Positions 10,532 through 21,144 of a stretch of DNA of 64,000 nt are shown one piece after another. The stretch is from Rhodocollybia butyracea. Lineage: Eukaryota > Basidiomycota > Agaricomycetes > Agaricales > Omphalotaceae. The stretch spans positions 372,001-436,000 of the forward strand of contig JADNRY010000014.1 in NCBI GenBank assembly GCA_015501585.1, in the 5' to 3' direction. Positions within the stretch are counted from its first letter, which is position 1, and the number at the start of each line of letters is the position of its first letter. The notes under the pieces are model-generated. The model searched no databases and was not told the DNA's origin. It saw only the letters and a list, made by a program, of their open reading frames with translations. A program made the translations under genes and the position numbers.

Positions 10532-12619
10532 TCACTCATCGCCAACCAGCAGCTCATCTGCGGCATCCTGCAAAGACTCCCAAAACCTCTCGATATGACC
10601 TTCCTCAAATCCGTTTACATCATAACAGAGATGCAACCAGAGCTTCTTGTTGAATGTGTGCCCGAGAAGAAGGAATCCTCCGGGCTTTTGACGAGATGCA
10701 GTTGCAACATTGTGAATGGTGATTATTTGCGAAGAGATTGATTCTTGTGACGAGACAGGACGGGTATCGGTAGGGGAGGCAGAATAAGACGGGGGGCGGG
10801 AGTAGGACGACTGGGTGTACACGTTGTCCAGATTTCCGATTAACGATACACCAAAAAGGGCAGCACTCGGTGCAGGAGGGAGTTTGATACCACTAGCACT
10901 AGCAAGCTGAACGTCATTAATTGACGTGGGTTGGGGTAGGGCGGATTGCGATGCCTCGCTCTTCTTCTCTGTTTCTTTCTCTGTCGCTGACTTTGTCATC
11001 CCTCTAACCCTTTTCGCCCTTGTCCTCGCCGACTCGAGCGCTCTCGCCTTCAAGAACGGAGCCTTCCCACCTCCAGCGATCTTTCGAATTTGCCTCTTAA
11101 CACTCTTTGTTCGACCCCAGAATGCTGCTAGAGTAGGTGGGACATAAGAGGGAAGTACGATGTTGAAGTAAGTTAGGGCGAGGAACCAATAGGTGGAAGC
11201 AGGGTGGGGGTCGAGGTGAGCGCGGAGGTTGAGCGCTGTGTACATCATTCTGTGTGTAAAAAGTCAGAAGGGAGATGGATCGGGTCTGAACGGAAAAATA
11301 GTGGCACTGTGAGTAAAAAAGAAGAACAAGAGCTTACATCGGCTCTCTGATCTTTCCAAAATCTAAATTGGATTGTCCCCATGCGACATTACACAAGGCG
11401 AACAAGGCATGATTGACTGTTACGCTGTGTTGTTTGCATTTGGATAAAATCTTCGCAGTACATGATTCGGAAAAGGACACTTCAATGAACTTGGTTTCTT
11501 GGGAGAGACGCTGGGAACGACGAAGGGTGTGGCCGCCCTAGATCGAACATACATAAGTATCGAATTTAGGATTAAGTAGCCTGTACCGACGATTTCATTG
11601 TGCATAATCTGGAGGTAATTGATTTTAGCTGCGGCCCGCGCGAATTGGTTGGATGGTACTGATAGGCGGGATTCGAACCCTAGAGGAAGTTCATTGACCT
11701 TGGGCAAAAATGCAAATTAGGCAAAAAAAGACAAAATCGAGTGAGAAACACGCACCGAATATGTAGCCTGCATCAGACTTCGCTTTAATTCATCGTTCGA
11801 CCGGGTAGATGAGAGAAGAGTCAATAGATCATGTGTACACTGGTGTAATGAAGCTCCATCGCCGATGAAGTGGGGTGCGCACATAAAGAGGTCATACGTT
11901 CCTTCTTCGTCGGAGACTTGTGGAACAGTGGACGTCGATATGACCAAGTAGGACATACGTTCATCCGACAGAGTTCGGGGACCATTGAGGTAGTTGGATA
12001 TCAGCTCTAAGTAGGCAATATTGGTGGAAGATATCAGAGAGTAGTTAGTCACGCGCCTTCTTTGGATGAGTGTGCCGATACTAGACATTCCTCCGCCTCC
12101 TTTACTGGATCCGTTGGAGGCGAAAACCTAGAAAGGGAACAGAAAACATGCAAAGTCAGTAGGTCTCTAGATTTGATCACTCGCGATCGTGTAGCGCAGT
12201 GTAAACCTCTACCAAAAGTACGGTTGATCCTCTGATATTTCTGGGATCTTCAAATTCTTATCTCGAATGACCTTGGCCATTAGCAAAGGATGTTCAGAGC
12301 GAACCGTGGCCCTATGGTGAGATTGAATGACGGCTCCGTCAGACATAAACGCACTTACCAGCATAACGCTATTCGCGAGGGGTCCATTACTGCCGTTTTA
12401 GCGGTAAATGACGCGTGAAGGAACCTTGTAGAGGAGCGATCGGTCGATAATCAGTGAGATGATGAGAGCATTCACTTACATATCGTTCAAGCCAGTCTTC
12501 GATGGAACATAATATGCATACTCGCTATCTTCGAGAGGACGGAACCAATCGCGGTTGTTGTGTGATCTCCAGTGGTTGTTGTGCAGTTCTGTGTTTTTCT
12601 GCGATGAGAATGAAGTCAT
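10532..12619 (-). CDS. CoA-dependent acyltransferase (CAT/condensation-like fold)
   Basis: Eight exons on the minus strand (12480-12619, 12359-12424, 12213-12311, 12057-12127, 11756-12006, 11591-11698, 11338-11537, 10532-11249) give 550 residues. The start at 12619 leads into WFRPLEDSEYAYYVPSKTGL, the usual entry of this fungal family. The active-site motif is APHFIGDG with His 171 and Asp 175, the HxxxDG of chloramphenicol acetyltransferase-like enzymes; the first His of the common HHxxxDG form is Pro here. VTVNHALFALCNVAW and the C-terminal LWLHLCYDVNGFEEG match the second half of the fold. Members transfer acyl groups from CoA to alcohols or amines; the substrate is unknown. The intron after 12057 begins with GC (GCGCGT), and only that choice restores KEELISNYLNGPRTL. 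It lies 370 bp downstream of the ArAE_2 transporter gene on the same strand. Confidence 0.82.
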
Positions 12620-12991
12620 TGTGTGCCGCAAGTGAGGGACCCAGTAAACGGAAACGGCGTAAAGTGCAAACGAGGTACGTCGGCAGCCATTGCCGATGCC
12701 AAAGCTGTCATCACGATCACGTGCCAAAGTCGCAACTTGCTTCCATGTGTACAGAGTAACAGAGTGATTTTACGTCCATTGATATGCATATATGCTTGCC
12801 AATAATGACCTTCAACCGAGACTGAGCCACCTATCAGTGGTCTTAAGAGCGGCTGGGTTTTCTCTGGTTCCACAGTTGACTCTGAGAACTCATGGAAATG
12901 CGATTGCTTTCGTTGCTCAACAGTTTCTCAAAACAAGGTGACGTCAAAACGGGGTGCAGGATACATATTAATTAAATTATTATAGGACAAA

Positions 12992-15900
12992 TTACAAACG
13001 CTGAACATGTTCGCTCTCAAAATGATTCCTCCAACTCTCAAACCCTTGAAACGGAACTTCGCCACACAGTTTCTTCGTGATTTTGTGGAGCTCATCGACT
13101 GACTAAAAATGATAAGGGTCACTACGCGTTCAGATTGTTCGGCGAGAGCACTCACCCTTAACACAAGGAACACTGCAACAACTCCAGTAGCATAGTACAT
13201 GTAATCCAACGAGGAGACTGTGTCCACTGTCAAATACTGCCCACTCTGGTCTCGAGGCGCAGCTTGGTGTAGATAGTGATGATTGTAGTGATGATACATA
13301 AGTCTGCCGACCAAACTCTGGGGAAGTACTTGGTGAAGCGGTTCTCCGTTGCGAAGAGATTGAGATACAAGAGAGAAGACGGTCATAACGTCGGTGATCT
13401 AAAAAGTTTTTGGTCAGGTTTTCAACTCGTGGAACGGAGGAAAAGTACAGACAAAGTGTGGATTAAGCACTCGAGTGTTGTGCATAAAAGTAATACGCCA
13501 TTCATCATCCAGGTGCGCTAGCGCATTACCAAGCTGAGCGCGAAAAAAAAAATCAATCTAGGGTGATATTCAGAGGCAAAATAGTAGCGAACCTGCGCCA
13601 AACCAATAAGCATTTCACTCTCGGCAACTAACAAAGCATTGTACTCCTCCAAAGGCCACTTCCCTCGAACACTTCCTTCCCAAGTAGCAGTCGCCGTTAA
13701 CTGCCTCAGCGTTGTTATTTCCTCCGACAGACCAAGAAGTCGGACACGGAACTCATCCAACCAAAGAGCAGTGGGAGCGAGATGAGTATGAGATATGGAC
13801 CCTGAAACGACAGCTTCATGATTAGCGGGATCTTTATTTCCCTTTTCGCCAGGATTCTCTGGAGCAAGACCAGAGGAGTCGGAGTTGGAATCCGACTCGG
13901 CGTCACTGGTTGAACGCGGGACTTCAGCGATCCACGTTGACATAAGGAATGCATAGAGATTTCCGAGGCTAGCGATAATTGATGCATTTCGTGAACGTAC
14001 AGCCTTCCGCCCAGACGTGGGGGGAAGCATCATAACAATAAAAGAGGCTGCTGATCCTAAAACAATGATAGTGAGAATGCAAAGTAAAAACGACGAAGAA
14101 ACGTATTTACCTATAACAACGAGGGTGAATCGCTTCCATGCGATACTCCATCCAATACCTAGATAAAGGAACTCAATGATCAGGTCGAAAACATGCGAGT
14201 TCCACATACCAGGGGTGGCAAACTGTGCAATATGTCCATCGACCCATGAATACCCGATAACGAGAGAAAAAGTGGCCTGAATCAAAAAAGGAAAAAGGCT
14301 TGAGTCGTTACAAATGAAACTCTCAGTAAAGCACTCACACAGCCCAACAAAACCCCAGGCAGGACTTGAGGAGGCGTAAAATTCCGTAAAAACACCAAGG
14401 GTAAGAGGAACAGGGCAGTAACAACTGCTGCGCCAAATGGGTTACCAATTCCGTGACCGTTGCCTACGCGGAGTACAAAGATGAGACGATTTTCTGGACA
14501 ACGAATCACAGATGAACTGACCCATATACCATGCAACCAATCCTACAGTGGCGCCGATGAACGTACCAATGAGTCGAATGGCAATGTTGAAAACTTGATC
14601 CTGTTCAAAAGAAAGTTCAAGATGTTCTGGAAGTGAAAACGGGGAGATTACTCACCGCGGCGTAAATATTCAGGCTTACCGAACAGATAATGGTTAGAAC
14701 ATGCGTTAGAAATGGAACATGAGAGATTTACGTAGTTTGAGCCATGATCAACGCCCATAGCCCTTTTTCCTTGTAGTAGAAGCCTAGAGAGATCTTGAAG
14801 TCAGTAACTCACTTGGAATCACTCCGAACAGCTAGATAGACAAGGCCTACTTACCACCAGTCGAGTTAACCACAGCCGGGAGCCAAAGTGCAACACTGAC
14901 GAAAGAGTATTTGAATGCGAACTAGATGGATCAGGCGATAAGCCTCGGGGGTATAAAGACAGAAGGAGTAAAGGGTGCAAAGAACAAAGCGATAGTGAGT
15001 AAACTAACACACATACCATAGCCTTCGGTGTCCCACACCACCTATACAAAATATGCAGGTTGTTCATGATCTTCTGCACCACATTCGTAGGAGGTCTGCT
15101 ATCCGGATCGAGCTCTGAAACATAAATTCATGAGCGCCTCCGTAAACGTGCTTCAAACCGATTCTCGACTTACTAAAACCTTTCGTCCCCATCCTACCAC
15201 GACCCTCATTCCCAGCATCCTCCTCTGTCCTCGCCTGATCATCACCCACCGCAGCAGCCGCGTTCTCATCTTCCCCTCCCTCCACTCTCCCCATAATCAT
15301 ATTCCCAATCTTCCTAAGCCCCTTCGGCGCCCAAAGCCTATTCCTCTTCCGCTTCGCGATAGTCGTTTGAACGATATCCATTGTCTTAAGAATGGATTCA
15401 GAAAGCGAAACAAGATTGGTGCCAAGAACGAAGGCGATGAAAAGGGATCGGAAGGGGAGACCTTCTTGCTCAGCCTTCGTCATCCTAACCCCTCCCCCGT
15501 CTTTGTCTTTTTCTTCAAGCAGGGAGAGGAAAGGTCCGAGGATCTGCATCCTCTTGGCATCGCTTTCGTTTTTGGTAAACTCCCGTAGGGCCGCTGTTAG
15601 CACATCATAAGCTCTATCCAGCTCTTTGATCAATTTCCCATCAACCTCGGGGTTCTTCGTCCATCGATGGCGGTTAATGTTATCAAGGTTTTTGCGCACA
15701 GCAGCGACGCCGTTAACAATGGCATTCCGAAGATCTGCTGTCGCAGAGTCAATGAGAGGGAAGATATCATGTATACCAAGCTTGTGAGAGGCTTCAAATT
15801 GAGCATTGAGCGAGGTTATTTGTTGTAGCAGATGAGCATCGTTGGAGGTGTTTAATGACTTTGTGGAAGTAGAGGTCATGGTAGAGGTAGGGTCGTTGAC

Positions 15901-17563
15901 GCTTTTCTCATCGCCACGTTCGCCTTGCCTCTGCATTTCCTTGGTCCTCCAAACCAATTTCGGAAAACTCTGTAATGCGACGGAGCGTGCGACGACGCTG
16001 GCGAGAGGCTCGATGACATCTTTAACATCATCCGAGCTCCATTTGCCATAGCTGAACTCGAGGGAGATCATACCGGCGGTACCATACACTGAAATCGAAT
16101 GAGAAAAGGAGAAGACAGAATACCCTTCTAGACTCACGCATCTTCATAATACCCACCATCACCGCCTTCATACCTTCCAATTTCATCGCAAGAGGTTTTC
16201 CAGGGGCTAATTCCTCAATTCCCGCTTTCCCCCGTTCCTTATCAATCACCCTGAGAACCTCGCCTTGCATCACCACGACCTTCTCCACCCGCTCGAGTTG
16301 CTCGCAAACGCTCCTGAGAGCGGAATGGGACATCGTCTCCGGAAAAACGAATAACGTCACAACAAGTGCGATTGCGGCATAGCAGCCAATCGAAATGATA
16401 AAAGAGTTGAGGATGGTGTATTGGGCTGTTGGGAAGAGGGGACCAAAGGTCTGGAAGACACACAAATCTTGTGTAAGTCGAACATTTCCGAGAGTGGAGG
16501 CAGAAGGAACGCACACAAAAAATGTCAACTAGAGATGAACATGGATAATCAGTTCCTAGACTTTGGATTAAATCGGAGGTAACTCACTCCCAATAGTTGC
16601 AAAAATCGAGGTGAACACAAGTCTGGGCCTATACGCTCGAAAAAGCGCGTAGAAGAACGTGAAGAAACCAAGGAAGCATCCATATATTGCGGAGGCACTA
16701 GCACATTGGGAAACAGAGATGAGGACGTCGTAAGGCAAGACATGTGGAATACTGACCGTACGTCCAAGAAATCACCGCTGAACACAGCTGTAGTTGTGGC
16801 CAAAGCTGGGTTTGCTTGAAAAACCGGATTGTTCTTGATGCTGCGAATTGGAAACAAAGATTATAATGAAATGCAAAAGGATAGCTAGCTCGTACTCACC
16901 TTTCCTGGATCTGCAACTCCACAGCCTCTATCAACGATGTACTCCGTACTGCATTAGCAGCACGCATAGCAGCTACACCTATTCCCCAACTGAAACATAG
17001 ACCGATGACAAGGGTGAACAAGGACTATCAAAGCCGAAGCAAAACGTCAGAGAAGTATCGAAAAGACAGGGCGAGAAAAGCTCACAAAAGCGAAAAGCTG
17101 TACCGGAAGGTTTGCAGGGATAAAGAAACTGCAAAGTAGGGCAAAGAAACCACTGGAACAAATCATAAATCTACAGCGATCGTGAACAATTGAACTCGGC
17201 GTACGCGGTTCCTAGTGTATTTGAGGATGCATTCGGAAGCAAGATGAGAAATGCCACCCATGACGCAAGCCAACAACGAAACCAAACTTTCAACGAGCGA
17301 GATTTCCGAAGATTGGTGCTAATCCACGGCGGTAGCTGTGTCAGAAATGTGTCGAGTTTGGAGCTGGGGTTTCCAGGAGACGGAGACTGGGTTGTTTCTT
17401 TGGACTTCCCATTTAAAGTAGAAGTGGGAGCTGGCGAACGCGTCGTTGATTTCTGAGTGGATTCGTTAGCGAGGGCATTTCCTTGTACACGTTTCGGCGA
17501 GTCCGAAATGGGAGCAGATGGCTGAGGCGGCACTTGCTTGGACTTCTCCTTTTCAGCGTCCAT
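12992..17563 (-). CDS. ArAE_2/BRE4-like multi-pass transporter (aromatic acid exporter family)
   Basis: About 19 exons run from ATG 17563 to TAA 12992 and can be read without a stop; the product is roughly 1190 residues. After a low-complexity cytoplasmic start, SLKVWFRCWLASWVAF begins a six-helix N-terminal membrane block (the putative ER transporter 6TM domain, ArAE_2_N). A long soluble middle follows (about 15.2-16.1 kb), then a second membrane block with LYRWCGTPKAM, DQVFNIAIRLIGTFIG, GNPFGAAVVTALFLLP and YSWVDGHIAQFATPGMW, and a soluble C-terminal domain that ends ESEHVQRL. Yeast BRE4 and bacterial FUSC/aromatic acid exporters are relatives, so export of organic acids or toxic compounds is plausible. 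One exon (IDIFC) has only 14 nt and another (TLNIYAA) about 20 nt. Intron positions within 13.5-15.1 kb are approximate. Confidence 0.85.
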
Positions 17564-17745
17564 TGGCGCGAAAGAAAGACGGTAAGTGATGTATACCCCT
17601 TCGTATACGTTTTTTGTGAGTTTGTATTACTATTCGAGAAGATCAGACTCACGGTGACCGTCACTCCCCGGTATCAACGCAATCAATCCAGATTCCGATG
17701 TCGACTTGTAACAGGGAAGAAGAAATAAAATGGATTTGGACTGTG

Positions 17746-17842
17746 TGCACTACAATACCGTTTACAGTAGTATTGGTGTATTGGCAAGAGTGGCTTATTC
17801 TTCGGCGAGTCTTCAAGCGACGAGTTCCAAAGGGTTTTCAAC
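17746..17842 (-). pseudogene. 96-bp relic of the SDR gene
   Basis: This short stretch matches part of exon 3 of the two SDR copies (9184-9280 and 58864-58960), the region coding for WRPAEELATLANTTVNGIVV. It resembles copy 1 more closely: it shares the bases around CAGTAGTATTGG. It has small insertions, including a duplicated ATTGGTGT-like unit, and no flanking exon sequence. It lies in the same orientation as both copies. It cannot code for a functional protein and is best seen as a leftover of a lost or rearranged SDR gene. Confidence 0.75.
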
Positions 17843-17928
17843 CAAGATGACGGTTCTCAACCAAGATGACTATCCGGGCCGAGCCAGTCATTGAGCGCTT
17901 AAAGTTATTGAGCCCAAAAATTAGTAAC

Positions 17929-18014
17929 GCCTTCTTAGCTCAGTGGTAGAGCGTTGCACTTGTACATGACGTTATACAATGCAAAGGTCAGTCGTTCAAT
18001 CCGGCTAGGAGGCA
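17929..18014 (+). tRNA. tRNA-Thr(UGU) with a 14-nt intron
   Basis: All arms fold. The acceptor stem GCCTTCT pairs with AGGAGGC (one G-T pair), discriminator A. The D arm is GCTC-AGTGGTA-GAGC. The anticodon stem TTGCA/TGCAA holds the loop CTTGTAA, giving anticodon UGU. The T arm is AGTCG-TTCAATC-CGGCT. A 14-nt intron (CATGACGTTATACA) follows the base after the anticodon, the standard place for nuclear tRNA introns. A-box-like TAGCTCAGTGG and B-box GTTCAATCC are intact. A T run about 10 bases after the end is a strong RNA polymerase III terminator. Confidence 0.92.
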
Positions 18015-18024
18015 TGTATGTGAA

Positions 18025-18036
18025 GGTTTTTTTTTT
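18025..18036 (+). terminator. RNA polymerase III terminator of tRNA-Thr
   Basis: An uninterrupted run of ten or more T residues lies shortly after the tRNA 3' end, the usual Pol III stop signal. Confidence 0.7.
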
Positions 18037-18463
18037 GTTTTGGTGTCCCTACAGACTCGTCATTTCTGAACCGATCGGAATATCCTCACTACAGCATTGT
18101 GGAGACTGCGCATCCCAGGCATGTATAAGTTGGCGCGATATATGTAGCTGAGGCCTAAGTGGGACCACATCGGTTACACTGGGTCAACTTGTTATATGCA
18201 AATGAAGAAACACAGGAAATGGCAAAGGTTAATGGTAAAGATTGAACAGCGTAAAATCATGGAGAGAGCTATGCAGGCTACAGGTATTCGGAGAGAAGTA
18301 ACAATGTCAGATACCCGCGTTGGCTAAGACGGGGCCCTAAGCAACGGGGAAATTTCCCAAAATGCCCACAAAGTCCAAGCCGACAAGCTGGATGATAACA
18401 AAAGGCCGTCAGCGCATGAACCAGAGAGGAAACAAAACAAACTAAACAAACCCGATTGCTAAA

Positions 18464-20170
18464 TCAAGTAGCCGAAGCCCATTCACCTGCAGGAACAACA
18501 AGCGTCAAGTTGAGGTGAGCCTGCGGAAAGCGCTTGGTGAGGACCTGCATGACGAAGGAGATGGGGGTGACATAAGTTACATCGGATGATTCGGTGGCGC
18601 CAGACCCGCTCGTGAGGATCCCAGCAATACGTCCGAAAACATCTGCAACACAAGACCCAGAGTCCCCTTTGGCAGAGAATGCACCTGATTCCTGGTTAGT
18701 TGCAACCACCGGCCACTCCCTTGACTCCGTGTACTGGCCAGCAACGCAAGTGCGGGTGAAAGATGAAACGTTATTAGCTTTTCCAAAGGTGATATCAGTC
18801 TTTCCGCCATTCTTGAAGACGATGAAGCACGGTCCGCCGGCAGGGTCACGCATTGGCGGATTAAACAGGGCGTCCTCAGGGACCTGGTCTTCAAGCGTCA
18901 CGAGACGGTGGCCAACGGGTATTTTGAAGGAAGGGGGGCTGGAAGAATGCAGATGGACCTTTTCGGTGAGTTCCGGAAAAGTATATTTCTTCCCAAGGTT
19001 GACAGTATTGCCCAAAAAGTTTTCAGCGTCGAGCATACCTGGGTCAATCTTGATGACAGCGAGATCTAGAGTGTAGCGACTGGGTTCAGTGGAGAGAACG
19101 ATGGGAGGAGCCCAGACGAGTTCCCCAAATACGCGGTTCTCTGCCCCTTCCCACTCAGCGGCAATGTCCTTCCGCAAGAGGTTCAGTTGCTTCAACTCTA
19201 CCTCCTCTATCTGCAACTTCATCCCATCCATTTCGAGCGATTTCACTGACCCAGGGTCATCCTTATCCCTCAAAAACAAAAGCCAATCCTTGAGGTCTGC
19301 AATCACGGACTCCTTGTCTTTAACCTCCCTGTCAAGTGCAGCGAGATGCTCATTGAACGAAGAGGTTCCAAGGATCACTAATTCTTCACGAATTTTGTTA
19401 TCATTCGTCTGCTCGTATTCCTTATTATCGTCTTTGCCAAGGGGGAAGACAACGTGCCGGGCCGTGACAAGGTAGATATTGCTGTCGTTTCCACCAGCAC
19501 TGAAATAGAATCCTCCCGTTCCCTCGGCCCAGAGTGTATCTTTACTGGAGATTGGGCTGCCAAGGGTTGCAGTGTATGGGCTGCGAGCGGTAAAAGTCGC
19601 ATGATTAACGTGGACAAGATTAAGGAACTTATTGCCTATTTGTCTCGTAACACAAGACTCCCTAATCTCTACGCGGCAGTCTTGGATATGCCATTGTTCA
19701 AGGATGCACTTGAGGATGCTGTATGCGACGTTACTGCCTTCTTCATAGCTGAGCGCCCCGGATTCAACACCGATCCAAACAGTTGCCGGGCCAGAGGACT
19801 CTTCTCCAACTTTGGCGATAGTGAGAGCATCCAGACTCGTCCAGTTTACGCACATTTTATTTAGGTCCTGGCAAATACTGGTCGCTAGACCAATTTCCCA
19901 AACACTAGCGAGAGGGTGGTCACCTAGTACCCTTATCTCTTTAAGGACAGTATCACGACCAGAATCCGGCCACCACCTATCCCTGCCCCATTGGTCTTCC
20001 ATCTGGCCGCTAGATGGAGGGGCTATGGGGCTGAGATGGGTGGTAGCAATCAGGCGTGGGTTGGAGGGCAAGCCCTTGTAATAGGACTCGGAAATATCGT
20101 CGGTTACGACGAACGGGGTAAGTTCCATTGTAGGCGATTTGGAGGTAGCAGGTTTGCCTGTTTGTCTCAT
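18464..20170 (-). CDS. Trypsin-fold serine protease-like protein, intronless
   Basis: One 568-residue frame. The C-terminal 370 residues carry a chymotrypsin-type catalytic triad: His 239 in LVTARHVVFP, Asp 369 in YTLDLAVIK and Ser 504 in AKGDSGSCV, followed by GRIAGILTSGSG. Between His and Asp sits a long charged helical insert (about residues 265-345) rich in E, K and D, likely a coiled coil. The first 200 residues form a separate domain containing YYKGLPSNPRLIATTH and NWTSLDALTIAKVGEE. No secretion signal is visible, so a cytoplasmic role is likely. The N-terminal domain is repeated in decayed form immediately upstream (20176-20853), which makes the true start uncertain: the ATG at 20170 may be secondary. 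Intronless structure contrasts with the flanking genes. The fold and triad are confident; the substrate and process are unknown. Confidence 0.75.
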   Translation of the reverse strand: MRQTGKPATSKSPTMELTPFVVTDDISESYYKGLPSNPRLIATTHLSPIAPPSSGQMEDQWGRDRWWPDSGRDTVLKEIRVLGDHPLASVWEIGLATSICQDLNKMCVNWTSLDALTIAKVGEESSGPATVWIGVESGALSYEEGSNVAYSILKCILEQWHIQDCRVEIRESCVTRQIGNKFLNLVHVNHATFTARSPYTATLGSPISSKDTLWAEGTGGFYFSAGGNDSNIYLVTARHVVFPLGKDDNKEYEQTNDNKIREELVILGTSSFNEHLAALDREVKDKESVIADLKDWLLFLRDKDDPGSVKSLEMDGMKLQIEEVELKQLNLLRKDIAAEWEGAENRVFGELVWAPPIVLSTEPSRYTLDLAVIKIDPGMLDAENFLGNTVNLGKKYTFPELTEKVHLHSSSPPSFKIPVGHRLVTLEDQVPEDALFNPPMRDPAGGPCFIVFKNGGKTDITFGKANNVSSFTRTCVAGQYTESREWPVVATNQESGAFSAKGDSGSCVADVFGRIAGILTSGSGATESSDVTYVTPISFVMQVLTKRFPQAHLNLTLVVPAGEWASAT

Positions 20171-20175
20171 ACCAT

Positions 20176-20853
20176 GAGTCTCCTTAATCTCTACACGGCA
20201 GTCTGGGATATGCCATTGATCGAGGATGTATTTGAGGATGCTGTGTGCGATGTTACTCCCTTCTTCATAGCTGAGCGCCCCAGATTCGACACCGATCCAA
20301 ACAGTGGCCAGTCCAGAGGACTCTCCGACTTTGGCGATAGTGAGGGCATCCAGACTTGTCCAGTTTACACATATCGTGTTTAGGCCCCGGCTGATGCCGG
20401 CCGCGAGACCTTTGTCCCAAACGCTAGTAAGAGGTGCTTGGAAGGTAAGACCCTTATCTCTTTAAGAACGAAGGAGGCCGCAGGGGTAGATGGAGCCTCA
20501 GCAGGACTCGAATGGGTGGTAGCAATAAGGTGTGGGTTGGAGGGCAAACCCTTGTAATAGTTTTTAGACATCGTCGGTAACGACAAACGGGTCAGGTTCC
20601 ACCTAAGAGGTTTGGTAAGAGATACAGGGACATTCTGGGTTCCTTCGCCAGAAAAGGTGTCAGTTTGAGAACGACTCGGGGACTGTAGGTCTTGGTCCTT
20701 GTAAAAAGCTACGGGGAGCTTGGAGAGGTCCACTAAAAGGGGGGCAAACAAACGTTGGTATCCCGACTCTGACCGAAGGGAAGAGAGGGTCTTGTGAACC
20801 TCGTTTCTTATCTGATCCTTCAGATTTCTGCCATGATGCAATGCTTCACACAC
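20176..20853 (-). pseudogene. Decayed tandem copy of the N-terminal part of the trypsin-fold gene
   Basis: Reading the minus strand from ATG 20853 gives an N-terminal segment absent from the downstream gene (DQIRNEVHKTLSSLRSESGY), then YYKGLPSNPHLIATTHSSP and, after frame changes, NTICVNWTSLDALTIAKVGE and WHIPDCRVEIKETH. These match residues 24-172 of the protease-like protein. Relative to the intact copy there is a 2-nt gain just after KEIRVL and a 2-nt loss in the segment before YYKGLPSNP. The copy stops where the downstream frame begins. The likely history is a partial tandem duplication inside one ancestral gene, with the real 5' end now attached to the broken copy. Confidence 0.7.
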
Positions 20854-20939
20854 TGATTCGATGACGCTATTGGCGATAACGTTCGTTGTGGCTGTTTTTC
20901 ACACGTTTCTTATTTTTCGACCACTCCAATCGTCTCTAT

Positions 20940-21003
20940 CGCCATATCAGCTTTCCGCACTGTATCAGCTTTCAGCACCGTATCAGCTTTCAGCACCGTA
21001 TCT
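20940..21003 (+). repeat. Short tandem repeat upstream of the Helitron frame
   Basis: The unit TATCAGCTTTCAGCACCG (about 18 bp) occurs roughly three times, the first copy slightly diverged. It lies in the 290-bp stretch between the protease relic and the Helitron start, so the left end of the Helitron may lie in or near it. Confidence 0.6.
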
Positions 21004-21144
21004 AGTTCTGTCGCCGCATCTTATTTCGATAGGACACCTTTTGCTGTTACTGTATCCACTTCTGCTGCGACATCCTCTTTCTAGGACGACTTTCGCCGTT
21101 ACCTCTGCCGTTGTGTTTTTTTTTCCAGGTTCACTTTCGCCGTT

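Noticed and set aside
11655..11690. tRNA B-box-like GGTTCGAATCCC on the minus strand
   Set aside because: It lies inside a coding exon of the acyltransferase gene (LGFESRL), and no A box or foldable cloverleaf surrounds it.
15130..15610. Plus-strand open frames opposite the ArAE_2 gene
   Set aside because: They are antisense shadows of a long exon whose minus-strand reading has family motifs.
19089..20383. Long plus-strand open frames opposite the protease-like gene
   Set aside because: Antisense shadows; the minus-strand frame has the catalytic triad motifs.
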